Positions 1 to 5,875 are shown, numbered from the stretch's first letter. The stretch is DNA of 14,192 nucleotides from Muribaculaceae bacterium (GCA_009775375.1 VSPO01000090.1:1-14192), one strand, 5' to 3'. Translations and numbers: made by a program. The notes: generated by a model from the letters alone, not told the origin.

Positions 1-58
1 GGCGTCCGGGACGTGGGCTGCGTGCCGGGGAAAGACTCTTCTTTCCTGTTTCCGGGGG

Positions 59-66
59 CAAAGTTA
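59..66 (-). promoter_or_regulatory. Possible Bacteroidetes -7 element pointing left
   Basis: The minus strand reads TAACTTTG, matching the TAnnTTTG consensus of the Bacteroidetes housekeeping sigma factor, followed by a G-rich stretch without ATG up to the window edge. No TTTG is seen about 20 nt upstream, so only one of the two boxes is present. If real, it serves a gene left of position 1. Confidence 0.25.
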
Positions 67-260
67 CTGCCTTATTTCCGGGGGCTATTGTTATTTTGAG
101 GAAAACGAACGAAATAAATTGTGCGCTTTGCGCAAAGTAGGAAGGATTTAGAAGGATGGATTAAGTAGGAAATATTATGGAGCTGGATTCTATGCCATAT
201 AACCACCTCGCAAAGTTCGAATTACCTGATGGCTACGAATTATTTTCATCATAATATAGA

Positions 261-288
261 CATCCCTGACAGCGATTTGTCGGGGATG
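261..288. terminator. Stem-loop, possible terminator
   Basis: The arms CATCCCTGACA (261-271) and TGTCGGGGATG (278-288) form an 11-bp stem with one G-T wobble and a 6-nt loop. Read on the minus strand it lies about 25 nt beyond the stop of the decayed outer-membrane gene and is followed by the T-rich TCTATATTAT, so it may have been that operon's terminator. There is no long T tract on either strand, so termination is an inference; the hairpin itself is plain in the sequence. Confidence 0.45.
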
Positions 289-314
289 CCATATTCGTTA
301 TCGGATGAATTATA

Positions 315-704
315 CTATTGCAATAAGGTCAACTTGAAGTTGTAGTTCGTTGTTTCATTTTTCGGGATGAGCTTGGTTTGCAGAAATGGTTCTGCCGGAC
401 GGCCATTAATCCTTATGGACAACTCGCCACCGCCCACTTTCTCAATAGACCCGGTGGCAGGATTTATAATCAGATCAGGGATTTGCAGACCTTCAAGCAA
501 TTGTATGCCGTTGTTCGTGGCATTCTTCAAGTCCTTTGTCGGATAGAAAAAAGTCTAGTTGCCAATAATCTGATTTTCAGGAGCCGTCACTACTACTTCT
601 CTAAGCTCACGTGACATATCCAAAGAGTCCGGCAACTCGCTCTGCGCGACAGCATTTAGTGATGCTATCACGTATAAGAACAATATGCCAATGTTTGATC
701 TCAT
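315..704 (-). pseudogene. Truncated outer-membrane beta-barrel/TonB-receptor-like protein with an in-frame amber stop
   Basis: From ATG at 704 the minus strand encodes a signal peptide (MRSNIGILFLYVIASLNAVAQ) and ELREVVVTAPENQIIGN, then TAG at 557-555. The same frame continues without a shift as TFFYPTKDLKNATNNGIQLL and on through LIINPATG and GGGELSIRINGRPAE to a stop at 315. The VVVTAPE start, the (Q/I)QLLEGLQIPDL stretch and the RINGRP motif match the plug region of Bacteroidetes outer-membrane beta-barrel proteins related to TonB-dependent receptors. After GRPAE the frame runs into about 26 unrelated residues and the barrel (several hundred residues) is absent. So the gene has a nonsense codon and has lost its 3' part. 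It starts 35 nt after the winged-helix gene and was probably the third gene of that operon. The family is a pattern-based call. Confidence 0.72.
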
Positions 705-738
705 GAACTTCGTGTTTATTATCATCGTGAAGCTGCTT

Positions 739-1023
739 CTATTGCATGGAGATATATTGCTTTAGTGCTTCGACATATTCCTCGAAGGCATTGCGGCCCT
801 CCGGGGTTATACGGGCGGTGGTTCGTGTTTTCTTCCCGACAAATCCTTTCGTAATGGAGATATATCCGGCTGCGGAAAGTTTGTCGAGCTGCACGCTCAG
901 ATTCCCTGCTGTCGATTCAGTTTTCTCCCTGAGATAGACGAAATCGGCTTCCTCCACATTCATGAGAATCGACATTACGCCCAGTCTCAGCTGAGAGTGC
1001 AGTAATGGATTCAGCTCCTTCAT
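739..1023 (-). CDS. Small winged-helix transcriptional regulator (MarR/HTH_34-like)
   Basis: This 94-residue protein is almost entirely one winged-helix domain. LLHSQLRLGVMSIL (7-20) forms the first helix, EEADFVYLREKTESTAGNLSVQLDKLSAAGYI (24-55) carries the helix-turn-helix with the recognition helix near residues 38-53, and the basic, Thr-rich wing GFVGKKTRTTARITPEGR spans 60-77. The pattern and length match the small regulators often grouped as 'winged helix DNA-binding domain' (HTH_34, MarR/ArsR-like). It probably binds DNA as a dimer and represses. Its ATG overlaps the stop of the upstream membrane-protein gene (ATGA, 1023-1020), implying translational coupling. The operon promoter carries two GTTTAT-N3-ATAAAC palindromes, a natural site for autoregulation (inference). 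No ligand- or metal-binding cysteines are evident. Confidence 0.85.
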   Translation of the reverse strand: MKELNPLLHSQLRLGVMSILMNVEEADFVYLREKTESTAGNLSVQLDKLSAAGYISITKGFVGKKTRTTARITPEGRNAFEEYVEALKQYISMQ

Positions 1024-1649
1024 GATTCGCGCTTTGCTTTCGAGTTAAGAATATGGCCGGGAACAATCATCATTGCAGTGAAAGCCATGATGAAAAGCGG
1101 CATGAACCAAGTTGCAATAAGCGAAACGTGTGCAGAGATACAGCAGGTGGTGAAAATCCCTGTTAAAAGTCCTATACCCCCACCAACAATGAGCGATTTT
1201 TCTTTGATGACCAGCCCTTGCATGACTTCAGCCATAGGAACAATGATTAGAGCGAAAGCAAACATCATGCTCCATGAATCTTTTCCGCCTATCAGAAGAA
1301 AACCAAGGCAGAACATGGTGGAAGCAATGGCGGAAAATCCGACAACAGACCATATTTGAGAAGTCAGTTTGTCGGTATAGCTCTTTGAGCCTGATGCCAC
1401 TCGCTCTTTCTTAGCCATGACTGGAGTGGCGATGCCACCTACTACCCAGATGAGGAACCACAGCCAGTTTACAGCGGGATTCTTGGTGGTCACAAGGAGC
1501 ACCCATATGAGTGCCGTTACAGCTACGATGAGGTATCCCCACATGAGGAGGATGTTGCCGCTGCCTTTTACGAGGCGGTCTTTTGTGCGCGAGATCATCG
1601 AGGTTATGATTTCGATGCTCTCGACTTCCGTAATTTTTCTTTCTTCCAT
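1020..1649 (-). CDS. Six-helix integral membrane protein of unknown function, coupled to the regulator
   Basis: The 209-residue protein has a short charged N-terminus (EERKITEVESIEIITSMISRTKDRL) followed by about six hydrophobic segments, roughly at residues 33-54, 62-80, 98-121, 126-146, 152-172 and 178-200, ending in a basic tail (NSKAKRES). No enzymatic motif or transport signature is visible and I do not recognise a named gene. The next gene is a winged-helix regulator overlapping by 4 bp, and a broken outer-membrane gene follows. Membrane protein plus small winged-helix regulator pairs are common in Bacteroidetes; the membrane partner could be the regulated cargo or a sensor (inference). 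The ATG at 1649 lies about 100 nt downstream of a well-placed promoter. No clear Shine-Dalgarno sequence precedes it, which is usual in this phylum. Confidence 0.75.
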   Translation of the reverse strand: MEERKITEVESIEIITSMISRTKDRLVKGSGNILLMWGYLIVAVTALIWVLLVTTKNPAVNWLWFLIWVVGGIATPVMAKKERVASGSKSYTDKLTSQIWSVVGFSAIASTMFCLGFLLIGGKDSWSMMFAFALIIVPMAEVMQGLVIKEKSLIVGGGIGLLTGIFTTCCISAHVSLIATWFMPLFIMAFTAMMIVPGHILNSKAKRES

Positions 1650-1680
1650 AGTCGGAGTTTGTTAATGGGTTGAACAAAGA

Positions 1681-1697
1681 GGTTTATATAATAAACC
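1681..1697. promoter_or_regulatory. Putative operator 2: palindrome GGTTTAT-ATA-ATAAACC
   Basis: A perfect 7-3-7 palindrome lies in the untranslated leader, between the predicted transcription start and the ATG at 1649. Its core GTTTATATAATAAAC matches the promoter palindrome at 1769-1783 at 13 of 15 positions, with both half-sites identical. The centres are 87 bp apart. It is a likely binding site for the winged-helix regulator encoded in this operon; that assignment is inference. Confidence 0.55.
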
Positions 1698-1755
1698 ATA
1701 TCTTGAAAAGAAAAGAGCTGACTTTTGCATTGCCTCTCTTATTCCTTTTCGGCTG

Positions 1756-1787
1756 CAAAGATAAAGCAGTTTATTGAATAAACCAAA
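1756..1787 (-). promoter_or_regulatory. Bacteroidetes-type promoter of the membrane protein/regulator operon
   Basis: Read on the minus strand, TTTG (1787-1784), a 20-nt spacer, then TATCTTTG (1763-1756). This matches the TTTG / TAnnTTTG consensus with good spacing. Transcription would begin near 1750 and give a leader of about 100 nt before the ATG at 1649. The spacer contains a perfect palindrome (1769-1783), so a bound protein there would block RNA polymerase. Confidence 0.65.
1769..1783. promoter_or_regulatory. Putative operator 1: palindrome GTTTATT-G-AATAAAC
   Basis: A perfect 7-1-7 inverted repeat lies wholly within the spacer between the -33 and -7 boxes of the minus-strand promoter. 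It shares both half-sites (GTTTAT and ATAAAC, same spacing) with the palindrome at 1681-1697. Its position is classic for a repressor site; the winged-helix protein of this operon is the obvious candidate ligand (inference). Confidence 0.6.
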
Positions 1788-1970
1788 TTTTGATGTAATT
1801 TGTTTTAAACGTTCTATAAATTGGAGTGGTAAAAAGAAGTATCAGTTGTTCTTTTTTATCAGATTGACCACGACTTTCACCATCGTATCCTTTTCTTCCG
1901 TGCGACTTTCGGCAATCATGAGGGTTAAGGCCACAAGGGTATTGTGTTTATTGTAACTTTAGGGGTTTGA

Positions 1971-2852
1971 TTATTCATCAATGCCGGTTGGTTGATTGTC
2001 GATTGCGTGGATGATTTCGAGTTTGAGGGATTCGGGGTAGTCCTCGTTGGCCATGTAGCAGGTGATGATGCGCTGGAGGAGGTCTTTGTCGATGCGCCCG
2101 GCGGCGACGTGGTAGATGATTGCCTCCATGCACTGCATGAAGCCGTAGGCATGCCAGTAGTAGCCGTTATGCACAAGGAACCATACTCCGATGGTCAAGG
2201 CCACCCGTTTGTTGGAGTCCTCGAAATAATGGCCGGTGCATAAACCGAAGACCAGATAGGTGAGCTTGTCAACAAACGTAGGATAATACAGATCGTTCTG
2301 CACGAAGTCAAGCACCTTGCGGATGCCACCTCCGACAGCTGTAGTGAAGTTCTTACGGTAATTATCTTCCTCTATGGCAGCAGGAAGGAAATCTATATCA
2401 CGGGTATTGATGTATTTCGTGCCGCCGCCGGCCCTCTTGTTGATGGTCGATATTACAATATCGAGTATCCGGGCGCGGACCTGCTTTGCCTTCTCGCTCT
2501 CGGTCAAAAGCATACCCATATTGAGGACAGCACGAAAACTGAAGAGTCCAAGTTGAGTGGTTTTGGTCATCTCATTCATGACATGACCAAACTGCAACTT
2601 CAATTCTTTCAATAACTTACCTCTGCATAAAAAGTAGCCGTTGTATTTCAGCTCCTCTTCATTTTGAGAGATATAACGGTTTATAGTCGAGAGGTCTACC
2701 TCATAGAAATCCGCCACCATTTTCTTGGTAAAACGGTATTCGCCTTCAAAAAGCATCCCGGTAAAACCAAGATTTTCCTGAAGGGCATCCACGGCGTAGC
2801 GGTTATTCAGCACATTCTGCCGCTCGACATTTGAAACTGTAAGGTCGTTCAT
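1971..2852 (-). CDS. RhuM-like N-terminal domain fused to a Doc/Fic-fold toxin domain
   Basis: Residues about 35-110 resemble the RhuM-type DNA-binding region (EGEYRFTKKMVADFYEVDLSTINRYISQ and onward). The C-terminal half (about 170-275) is a death-on-curing domain: H208-Y-F-E-D-S-N-K-R216 fits the HxFx(D/N)xNKR active-site motif, followed by the family's xAL...FLxxNG pattern. Doc kinases phosphorylate EF-Tu and Fic relatives AMPylate targets; in either case the conserved His and Asn-Lys-Arg contact the nucleotide and its phosphates. The motif is intact, so activity is plausible. No Phd-like antitoxin gene adjoins it; the N-terminal domain may do the regulating (inference). It lies in a minus-strand accessory region next to a recombinase fragment, consistent with a mobile-element cargo. 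The ATG at 2852 is chosen because a -7-like box sits just upstream. It could equally be annotated as 'RhuM family' or 'death-on-curing protein'. Confidence 0.82.
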   Translation of the reverse strand: MNDLTVSNVERQNVLNNRYAVDALQENLGFTGMLFEGEYRFTKKMVADFYEVDLSTINRYISQNEEELKYNGYFLCRGKLLKELKLQFGHVMNEMTKTTQLGLFSFRAVLNMGMLLTESEKAKQVRARILDIVISTINKRAGGGTKYINTRDIDFLPAAIEEDNYRKNFTTAVGGGIRKVLDFVQNDLYYPTFVDKLTYLVFGLCTGHYFEDSNKRVALTIGVWFLVHNGYYWHAYGFMQCMEAIIYHVAAGRIDKDLLQRIITCYMANEDYPESLKLEIIHAIDNQPTGIDE

Positions 2853-2856
2853 GAGG

Positions 2857-2864
2857 CAAATTTA
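2857..2864 (-). promoter_or_regulatory. Possible -7 element of the RhuM/Doc gene
   Basis: The minus strand reads TAAATTTG, matching TAnnTTTG, but it ends only 5 nt before the ATG at 2852, so the transcript would be leaderless or nearly so. No good TTTG is seen about 20 nt upstream. Weak support. Confidence 0.25.
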
Positions 2865-2907
2865 CAAATTAAATTTGGATAGTAGGCTATCTGTGAGAGG
2901 ATAAACG

Positions 2908-3165
2908 CTAAAATACTTCCGCTTTCGTCGGGTTGGCTATGGTGTCTATCTCATCGGCTATTTGGCTCGTCATTGTTGTTTTTGAAGGAAACTCGCCGAT
3001 TCTCAATTCGTCGGATGAGAGCTTGATGTAATCTAAGAAGGTCTTTGGGGGCTTGTGGCCGCTGACGTGCATAATCTGGACGATGGTGAATTTGTGGGAG
3101 AGGTACATGTTGGTGATACCGCTGCGCCGGGCGGTGTGGGTGGTGACGCAGTTGTAACGCGGCAT
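2908..3165 (-). pseudogene. C-terminal remnant of a tyrosine recombinase (integrase)
   Basis: The 85 codons encode the end of a Bacteroides-type phage integrase. VTTHTARRSGITNMYL holds the HxxR catalytic motif, IMHVSGHKPPKTFLDYIKLS holds the conserved GH and the Tyr nucleophile (FLDYIKLS), and the charged tail ends in IANPTKAEVF. A full-length enzyme has about 400 residues, so roughly the first 300, including the SAM-like core-binding domain and the first catalytic Arg, are missing. An in-frame TAG lies four codons before the ATG at 3165, and no integrase sequence continues upstream, so this is a 5'-truncated scar and not a working gene. It lies 51 nt downstream of the ATPase gene. Its last 19 codons recur at 4812-4868. 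Confidence 0.85.
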
Positions 3166-3216
3166 TATTACCTCTCCCTATATGTGGGCCGGTGAAAAGA
3201 AAACTGAAATTCCCGG

Positions 3217-4629
3217 CTATTCAAAAAGAATACTCATGTCAAAACTCCGGTCTATTTCCTGAGAGTAACCATTGTTTGATAATCCCCCGGATGTTGACAT
3301 TGTTATAAAGATTGTCTTTGATGTTTTTGTGACATCTCTCAACCTTGAGGCCTTGCTTAGTAGAACATCCATATATTTGCCATCTATTGTAAATTTACCC
3401 TTTACATATTTCATTTCGATAATGTTGATGGCTTTATCGTTTCTGTCAATCAACAGGTCTATTTCAGCGCCGGACAAGCCATCTTTGGGTGGAGTTCGCC
3501 AAGAATATTCATTGGTCAGGACGCCTTCAATCCCCAATGCCCGTTTGATTAGGTTGGAGTGCAACAGACATACGCGCTCAAAGGCATGGCCACTCCAATT
3601 GTAGAATATCGGAGAATTTTGGATTTTGGACCAATAACCTTCGTCATTTATGGCTTTATTAGACAGGAATTTGAAATGGAAGAGAGTGAAATTATCGATT
3701 AGCTGAAAAATAGTATTTTTTATTTTTGCTCCCAGTTGGCTATATCTTCGTATAAATCCGCATGATTCCAAGTCATCAAGATACGTCGTTATTCTGCCTG
3801 TGTCTGGCAGGGAGGTCTCTTTTATTATTTCATCTCTCGTCATGCCGGTCTTCTTCTTTCCGAGTGCAGTTATTATTGCCATATACGGCTCGGGATTCTT
3901 AAAAAGGGATGAATAAAGTTCCTTAAACTCATCTTTCAGTTTGGCGTCACGAGAAAAGAATAAACTATTGATGTTCTGCGATAAGCTCATTCCTCGTTTA
4001 AGCATGGACCAATAATAAGGCACGCCGCCAAACACCATATATGCCTCAAGGACAATTTGCCTTGACATGCCAAGTTTCTCCGACTGGGCGTATTTCTCGC
4101 ATTCTCTTAATGTGAAAGGCTTAAGATAGATTCTATCCGACAGTCTATTGTGCAAACCACCTTTATTATGGAATATCTTCTTTACTATCCACGATGTCGC
4201 CGAACCACATATTATCAGCAATATATCCTTTCTTGCTGATGCCCACCCATTCCAAAAATTTCCAAAAGCGGGCAGAAAACTTGATTTTGGAGCGTCCATC
4301 CAAGGTAATTCGTCAAGAAACACGACTTTTTTGCCCTCCGGCAATGAAGACAGATAGCATGACAAATCATAGAACGCATCTATCCAGTTGGTGGGCACCC
4401 TTGATTTAGAGTAACCATGCAGTCTAAGGGCATTATGAAAATTTTGCAGCTGAAATTTCGTAGAGACCTCAGCAATCCCGGAATAGGAAAAAGAAAATCT
4501 GTTTCCGAGTGTTTCCCTTACCAGATATGTCTTTCCAACTCGGCGACGACCGAATATGGCAATAAACTCAGACTTCCCTGAGTTGAATGCCTCCTTAAGT
4601 ACCTTTATTTCTGATTCTCTTCCAATCAT
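3217..4629 (-). CDS. AAA+ ATPase with DUF234-like C-terminal domain
   Basis: The N-terminus MIGRESEIKVL is typical of these ATPases. Walker A is G27-R-R-R-V-G-K-T34, Walker B is VVFLDE (102-107), and a sensor-like CGSATSW lies at 141-147. Residues about 245-300 look like a winged-helix segment (MTRDEIIKETSLPDTGRITTYLDDLESCGFIRR). The C-terminal part (about 340-470) matches DUF234: GAEIDLL (387-393) followed by IIEMK (403-407) gives the D...ExK spacing of PD-(D/E)xK nuclease-like folds. At 470 residues it is full length. Its biological role is unknown; relatives are common in Bacteroidetes and archaea and often sit in mobile regions. The gene is visibly richer in A+T than the genes at 5128-13732 and is flanked by recombinase tails, suggesting horizontal transfer. 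Confidence 0.85.
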   Translation of the reverse strand: MIGRESEIKVLKEAFNSGKSEFIAIFGRRRVGKTYLVRETLGNRFSFSYSGIAEVSTKFQLQNFHNALRLHGYSKSRVPTNWIDAFYDLSCYLSSLPEGKKVVFLDELPWMDAPKSSFLPAFGNFWNGWASARKDILLIICGSATSWIVKKIFHNKGGLHNRLSDRIYLKPFTLRECEKYAQSEKLGMSRQIVLEAYMVFGGVPYYWSMLKRGMSLSQNINSLFFSRDAKLKDEFKELYSSLFKNPEPYMAIITALGKKKTGMTRDEIIKETSLPDTGRITTYLDDLESCGFIRRYSQLGAKIKNTIFQLIDNFTLFHFKFLSNKAINDEGYWSKIQNSPIFYNWSGHAFERVCLLHSNLIKRALGIEGVLTNEYSWRTPPKDGLSGAEIDLLIDRNDKAINIIEMKYVKGKFTIDGKYMDVLLSKASRLRDVTKTSKTIFITMSTSGGLSNNGYSQEIDRSFDMSILFE

Positions 4630-4671
4630 TGTGGCTTATTTTTTTGCAATGGTAAGCAAAATATTCTACAT

Positions 4672-4717
4672 CATAAGACGGAATCGGTCTTAATTTTAGA
4701 GATTCCGTCTCCTTATG
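4672..4717. repeat. Hairpin repeat, copy A
   Basis: CATAAG (4672-4677) pairs with CTTATG (4712-4717), and ACGGAATC (4678-4685) pairs with GATTCCGT (4701-4708), giving a 14-bp stem with a 3-nt CTC bulge and a 15-nt loop. A related copy lies exactly 86 bp to the right with conserved arms and an unlike loop. Both sit between the start of the ATPase gene and the second recombinase tail. The function is unknown; a protein-binding or recombination site, or a structured RNA, are options. Confidence 0.6.
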
Positions 4718-4752
4718 TGGTTTTATTGCGGTGGATAGATTCAAAATCATAT

Positions 4753-4805
4753 TCCATCACAAGACGGAATCGAAAACTTACATCTATATTCCGTCGCTTA
4801 ATGGA
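4753..4805. repeat. Hairpin repeat, copy B
   Basis: AAG-ACGGAAT (4761-4770) pairs with ATTCCGT-(CG)-CTT (4788-4799), and the outer TCCAT (4753-4757) pairs with ATGGA (4801-4805) across a small internal loop. The arms align with copy A at a constant offset of 86 (AAGACGGAATCG and ATTCCGTC shared) while the loop between them differs entirely but keeps its length. That pattern suggests selection on the structure. Confidence 0.55.
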
Positions 4806-4811
4806 GGCGTT

Positions 4812-4868
4812 TTAGAATATATCCGCTTTTGTGGGGTTTGCGATTGCGTCTATCTCGTCGGCAATTTG
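4812..4868 (-). pseudogene. Second tyrosine recombinase 3' tail
   Basis: The minus strand encodes QIADEIDAIANPTKADIF and a TAA stop. This matches the last 18 residues of the recombinase remnant at 2908-2964 (QIADEIDTIANPTKAEVF) at 15 positions, with many silent or conservative base changes, so it is a diverged relative and not a recent copy. Upstream the frame reads TYQLYQTN and meets TGA, with no catalytic motif, so only the tail survives. The two tails, in the same orientation, bracket the ATPase gene and the hairpins. Confidence 0.7.
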
Positions 4869-4900
4869 GTTTATATTGGTTTGATATAATTGGTAAGTAA

Positions 4901-4928
4901 TTCAAGTTTCGCAATTGCGTAACTTGAA
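4901..4928. promoter_or_regulatory. 28-bp near-perfect palindrome
   Basis: The left half TTCAAGTTTCGCAA (4901-4914) and right half TTGCGTAACTTGAA (4915-4928) are inverted copies matching at 13 of 14 pairs; the only mismatch is T4909 with T4920. There is no loop, so it is more likely a site for a dimeric protein (operator or recombinase site) than an RNA hairpin. It lies between the second recombinase tail and the MgtC operon, about 170 bp upstream of that operon's promoter. Confidence 0.6.
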
Positions 4929-5096
4929 GGGTATTCGTTTGAACCTACGGGCCGGCTCTCGCTCCGTACGCTCTGGAGGGTGGTTCAGCGCGCGGCAAGG
5001 GTTGCCACGTCTGTCTCTGTTTGGCAAGAATTGCCGTTTTGAATTCCCAAAAGTCGTTTTTTTATCTCAGGATTTCCGAATAAGAAGAAATTTCAT
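4929..5096. repeat. Intergenic stretch with two GGCAAG-NN-TTGCC motifs
   Basis: No gene is supported here. GGCAAGGGTTGCC lies at 4994-5006 and GGCAAGAATTGCC at 5023-5035, two 5-3-5 inverted repeats 29 bp apart that share every stem base. They sit about 60-100 bp upstream of the predicted -7 box of the MgtC operon, where an activator or repressor could bind. The 65-codon plus-strand frame at 4915-5112 is Arg/Ser-rich, unlike any known protein, and overlaps the promoter, so it is not called. Confidence 0.4.
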
Positions 5097-5104
5097 TAAA
5101 TTTG
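5073..5104 (+). promoter_or_regulatory. Promoter of the MgtC-NfeD-SPFH operon
   Basis: TAAATTTG at 5097-5104 fits the TAnnTTTG consensus. A TTTC at 5073-5076, a 20-nt spacer away, is a 3-of-4 match to the -33 TTTG. An AAAAGGAT at 5111-5118 then provides a Shine-Dalgarno-like sequence before the ATG at 5128, so the leader would be short, under 20 nt. Confidence 0.55.
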
Positions 5105-5127
5105 AAAACTAAAAGGATAGCAATAGC

Positions 5128-5856
5128 ATGATTTCATATTATTTCCAACTCGTATACGAAAATCTCAACTCTCTGGAGCTTAACATGTCGAACATGTTGT
5201 TTCGGCTTGTGTTGAGTATGGTGCTGGGCATGGCGGTCGGAGCCGAACGAAAGCGCAAGGGACAAATCGCCGGAATCCGTACGTTTGCGCTCATATCCAT
5301 GGGTGCGTGTCTGGCTATGTTGCTCTCGATCTATGTCCCTCAGGTCTACATGGGTCTTAAGAACGGCGACCCGGGACGTATCGCAGCTCAGGTGATCACC
5401 GGCATCGGCTTCCTTGGCGGCGGGGCCATGATCCACATGAAAGGAGCCGTGCGCGGACTGACCACGGCCGCCGGAATCTGGATGACTGCAATTATCGGTA
5501 TGGCTGTCGGCATCGGGATGTATATGTGCTCAATAGGGGCCACTCTGCTGATTCTGTTGACACTCATCACGTTTGAACATTACGAGAAGCGACGCAAACT
5601 CGGACAGGAATCTAAAGTGGTCAGCCTGACTGTCGCCGGTATCATCCGAAATATTGACAACTATCGGGCCGTCTTCGACGCCAACGGCGTCCATCTTTCG
5701 ACTTTCTACCTCGAATACAATTACGAACGCAACCAGACTGAGATAAATTTCGTCATACTGACCCATGCCTACGGCGACATCCTTCCGGTGCTCGACCGCG
5801 TTTCGGAAGTGTTGCCCACGAAAAAACTGACCCTCTCAAGTCAGGTCGACATATAA
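5128..5856 (+). CDS. MgtC/SapB family membrane protein
   Basis: Residues about 20-150 are the hydrophobic MgtC/SapB domain with its hallmarks: GAERKRKGQIAGIRTFAL (38-54), GDPGRIAAQVITGIGFLGGG (79-98), including the conserved Asp80-Pro, and RGLTTAAGIWMTAIIGMAVG (108-127). About four or five membrane spans are expected. The C-terminal 80 or so residues form a soluble, ACT-like region. In enterobacteria and mycobacteria MgtC aids survival at low magnesium and in host cells and inhibits the F-type ATP synthase; whether this homologue does so is unknown. At 242 residues it is the usual length. It is the first gene of an operon, 19 nt ahead of an NfeD-like gene. The ATG at 5128 is preceded by AAAAGGAT; Met20 (MSNMLFRL) is a less likely start. 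Confidence 0.9.
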   Translation: MISYYFQLVYENLNSLELNMSNMLFRLVLSMVLGMAVGAERKRKGQIAGIRTFALISMGACLAMLLSIYVPQVYMGLKNGDPGRIAAQVITGIGFLGGGAMIHMKGAVRGLTTAAGIWMTAIIGMAVGIGMYMCSIGATLLILLTLITFEHYEKRRKLGQESKVVSLTVAGIIRNIDNYRAVFDANGVHLSTFYLEYNYERNQTEINFVILTHAYGDILPVLDRVSEVLPTKKLTLSSQVDI

Positions 5857-5875
5857 CTGAATCTAAATCTATTAA

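Larger units (their letters stand above)
1..314. other. Intergenic region with no supportable gene
   Basis: No convincing gene was found in these 314 bases. A CAAAGTTA at 59-66 reads TAACTTTG on the minus strand and could be a -7 element for a gene beyond the left edge, but no TTTG lies at the expected -33 place. A 12-bp perfect palindrome CTTTGCGCAAAG lies at 126-137. Purine-rich near-repeats (AAGTAGGA, GAAGGAT) fill 137-172. A 25-codon ATG frame at 177-254 (MELDSMPYNHLAKFELPDGY and so on) is too short to call; it may be a gene scrap. A hairpin at 261-288 is listed separately. The region lies downstream of a decayed outer-membrane gene, which suggests erosion or deletion. Confidence 0.5.

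Noticed and set aside
177..254. 25-codon ATG frame (MELDSMPYNHLAKFELPDGY and so on)
   Set aside because: Too short to separate from chance; no promoter, ribosome-binding site or known small-protein pattern.
1774..1956. 60-codon plus-strand frame
   Set aside because: It begins inside the minus-strand promoter and shows no recognisable protein pattern.
4672..4805. CRISPR-like reading of the two hairpin repeats
   Set aside because: Only two copies, conserved only in the arms, and no cas genes in the window.
4930..4990. Possible tRNA fragment on the minus strand (GGTTCAAAC stretch)
   Set aside because: The bases flanking the T-loop-like sequence do not pair, and no acceptor or anticodon arm can be drawn.
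4915..5112. 65-codon plus-strand frame upstream of the MgtC gene
   Set aside because: Low-complexity Arg/Ser-rich translation that covers palindromes and a promoter; no ribosome-binding signal or family resemblance.
4870..5127. Magnesium-sensing leader RNA for the MgtC gene
   Set aside because: The -7 box at 5097-5104 places transcription start within about 20 nt of the ATG, leaving no room for a long leader.
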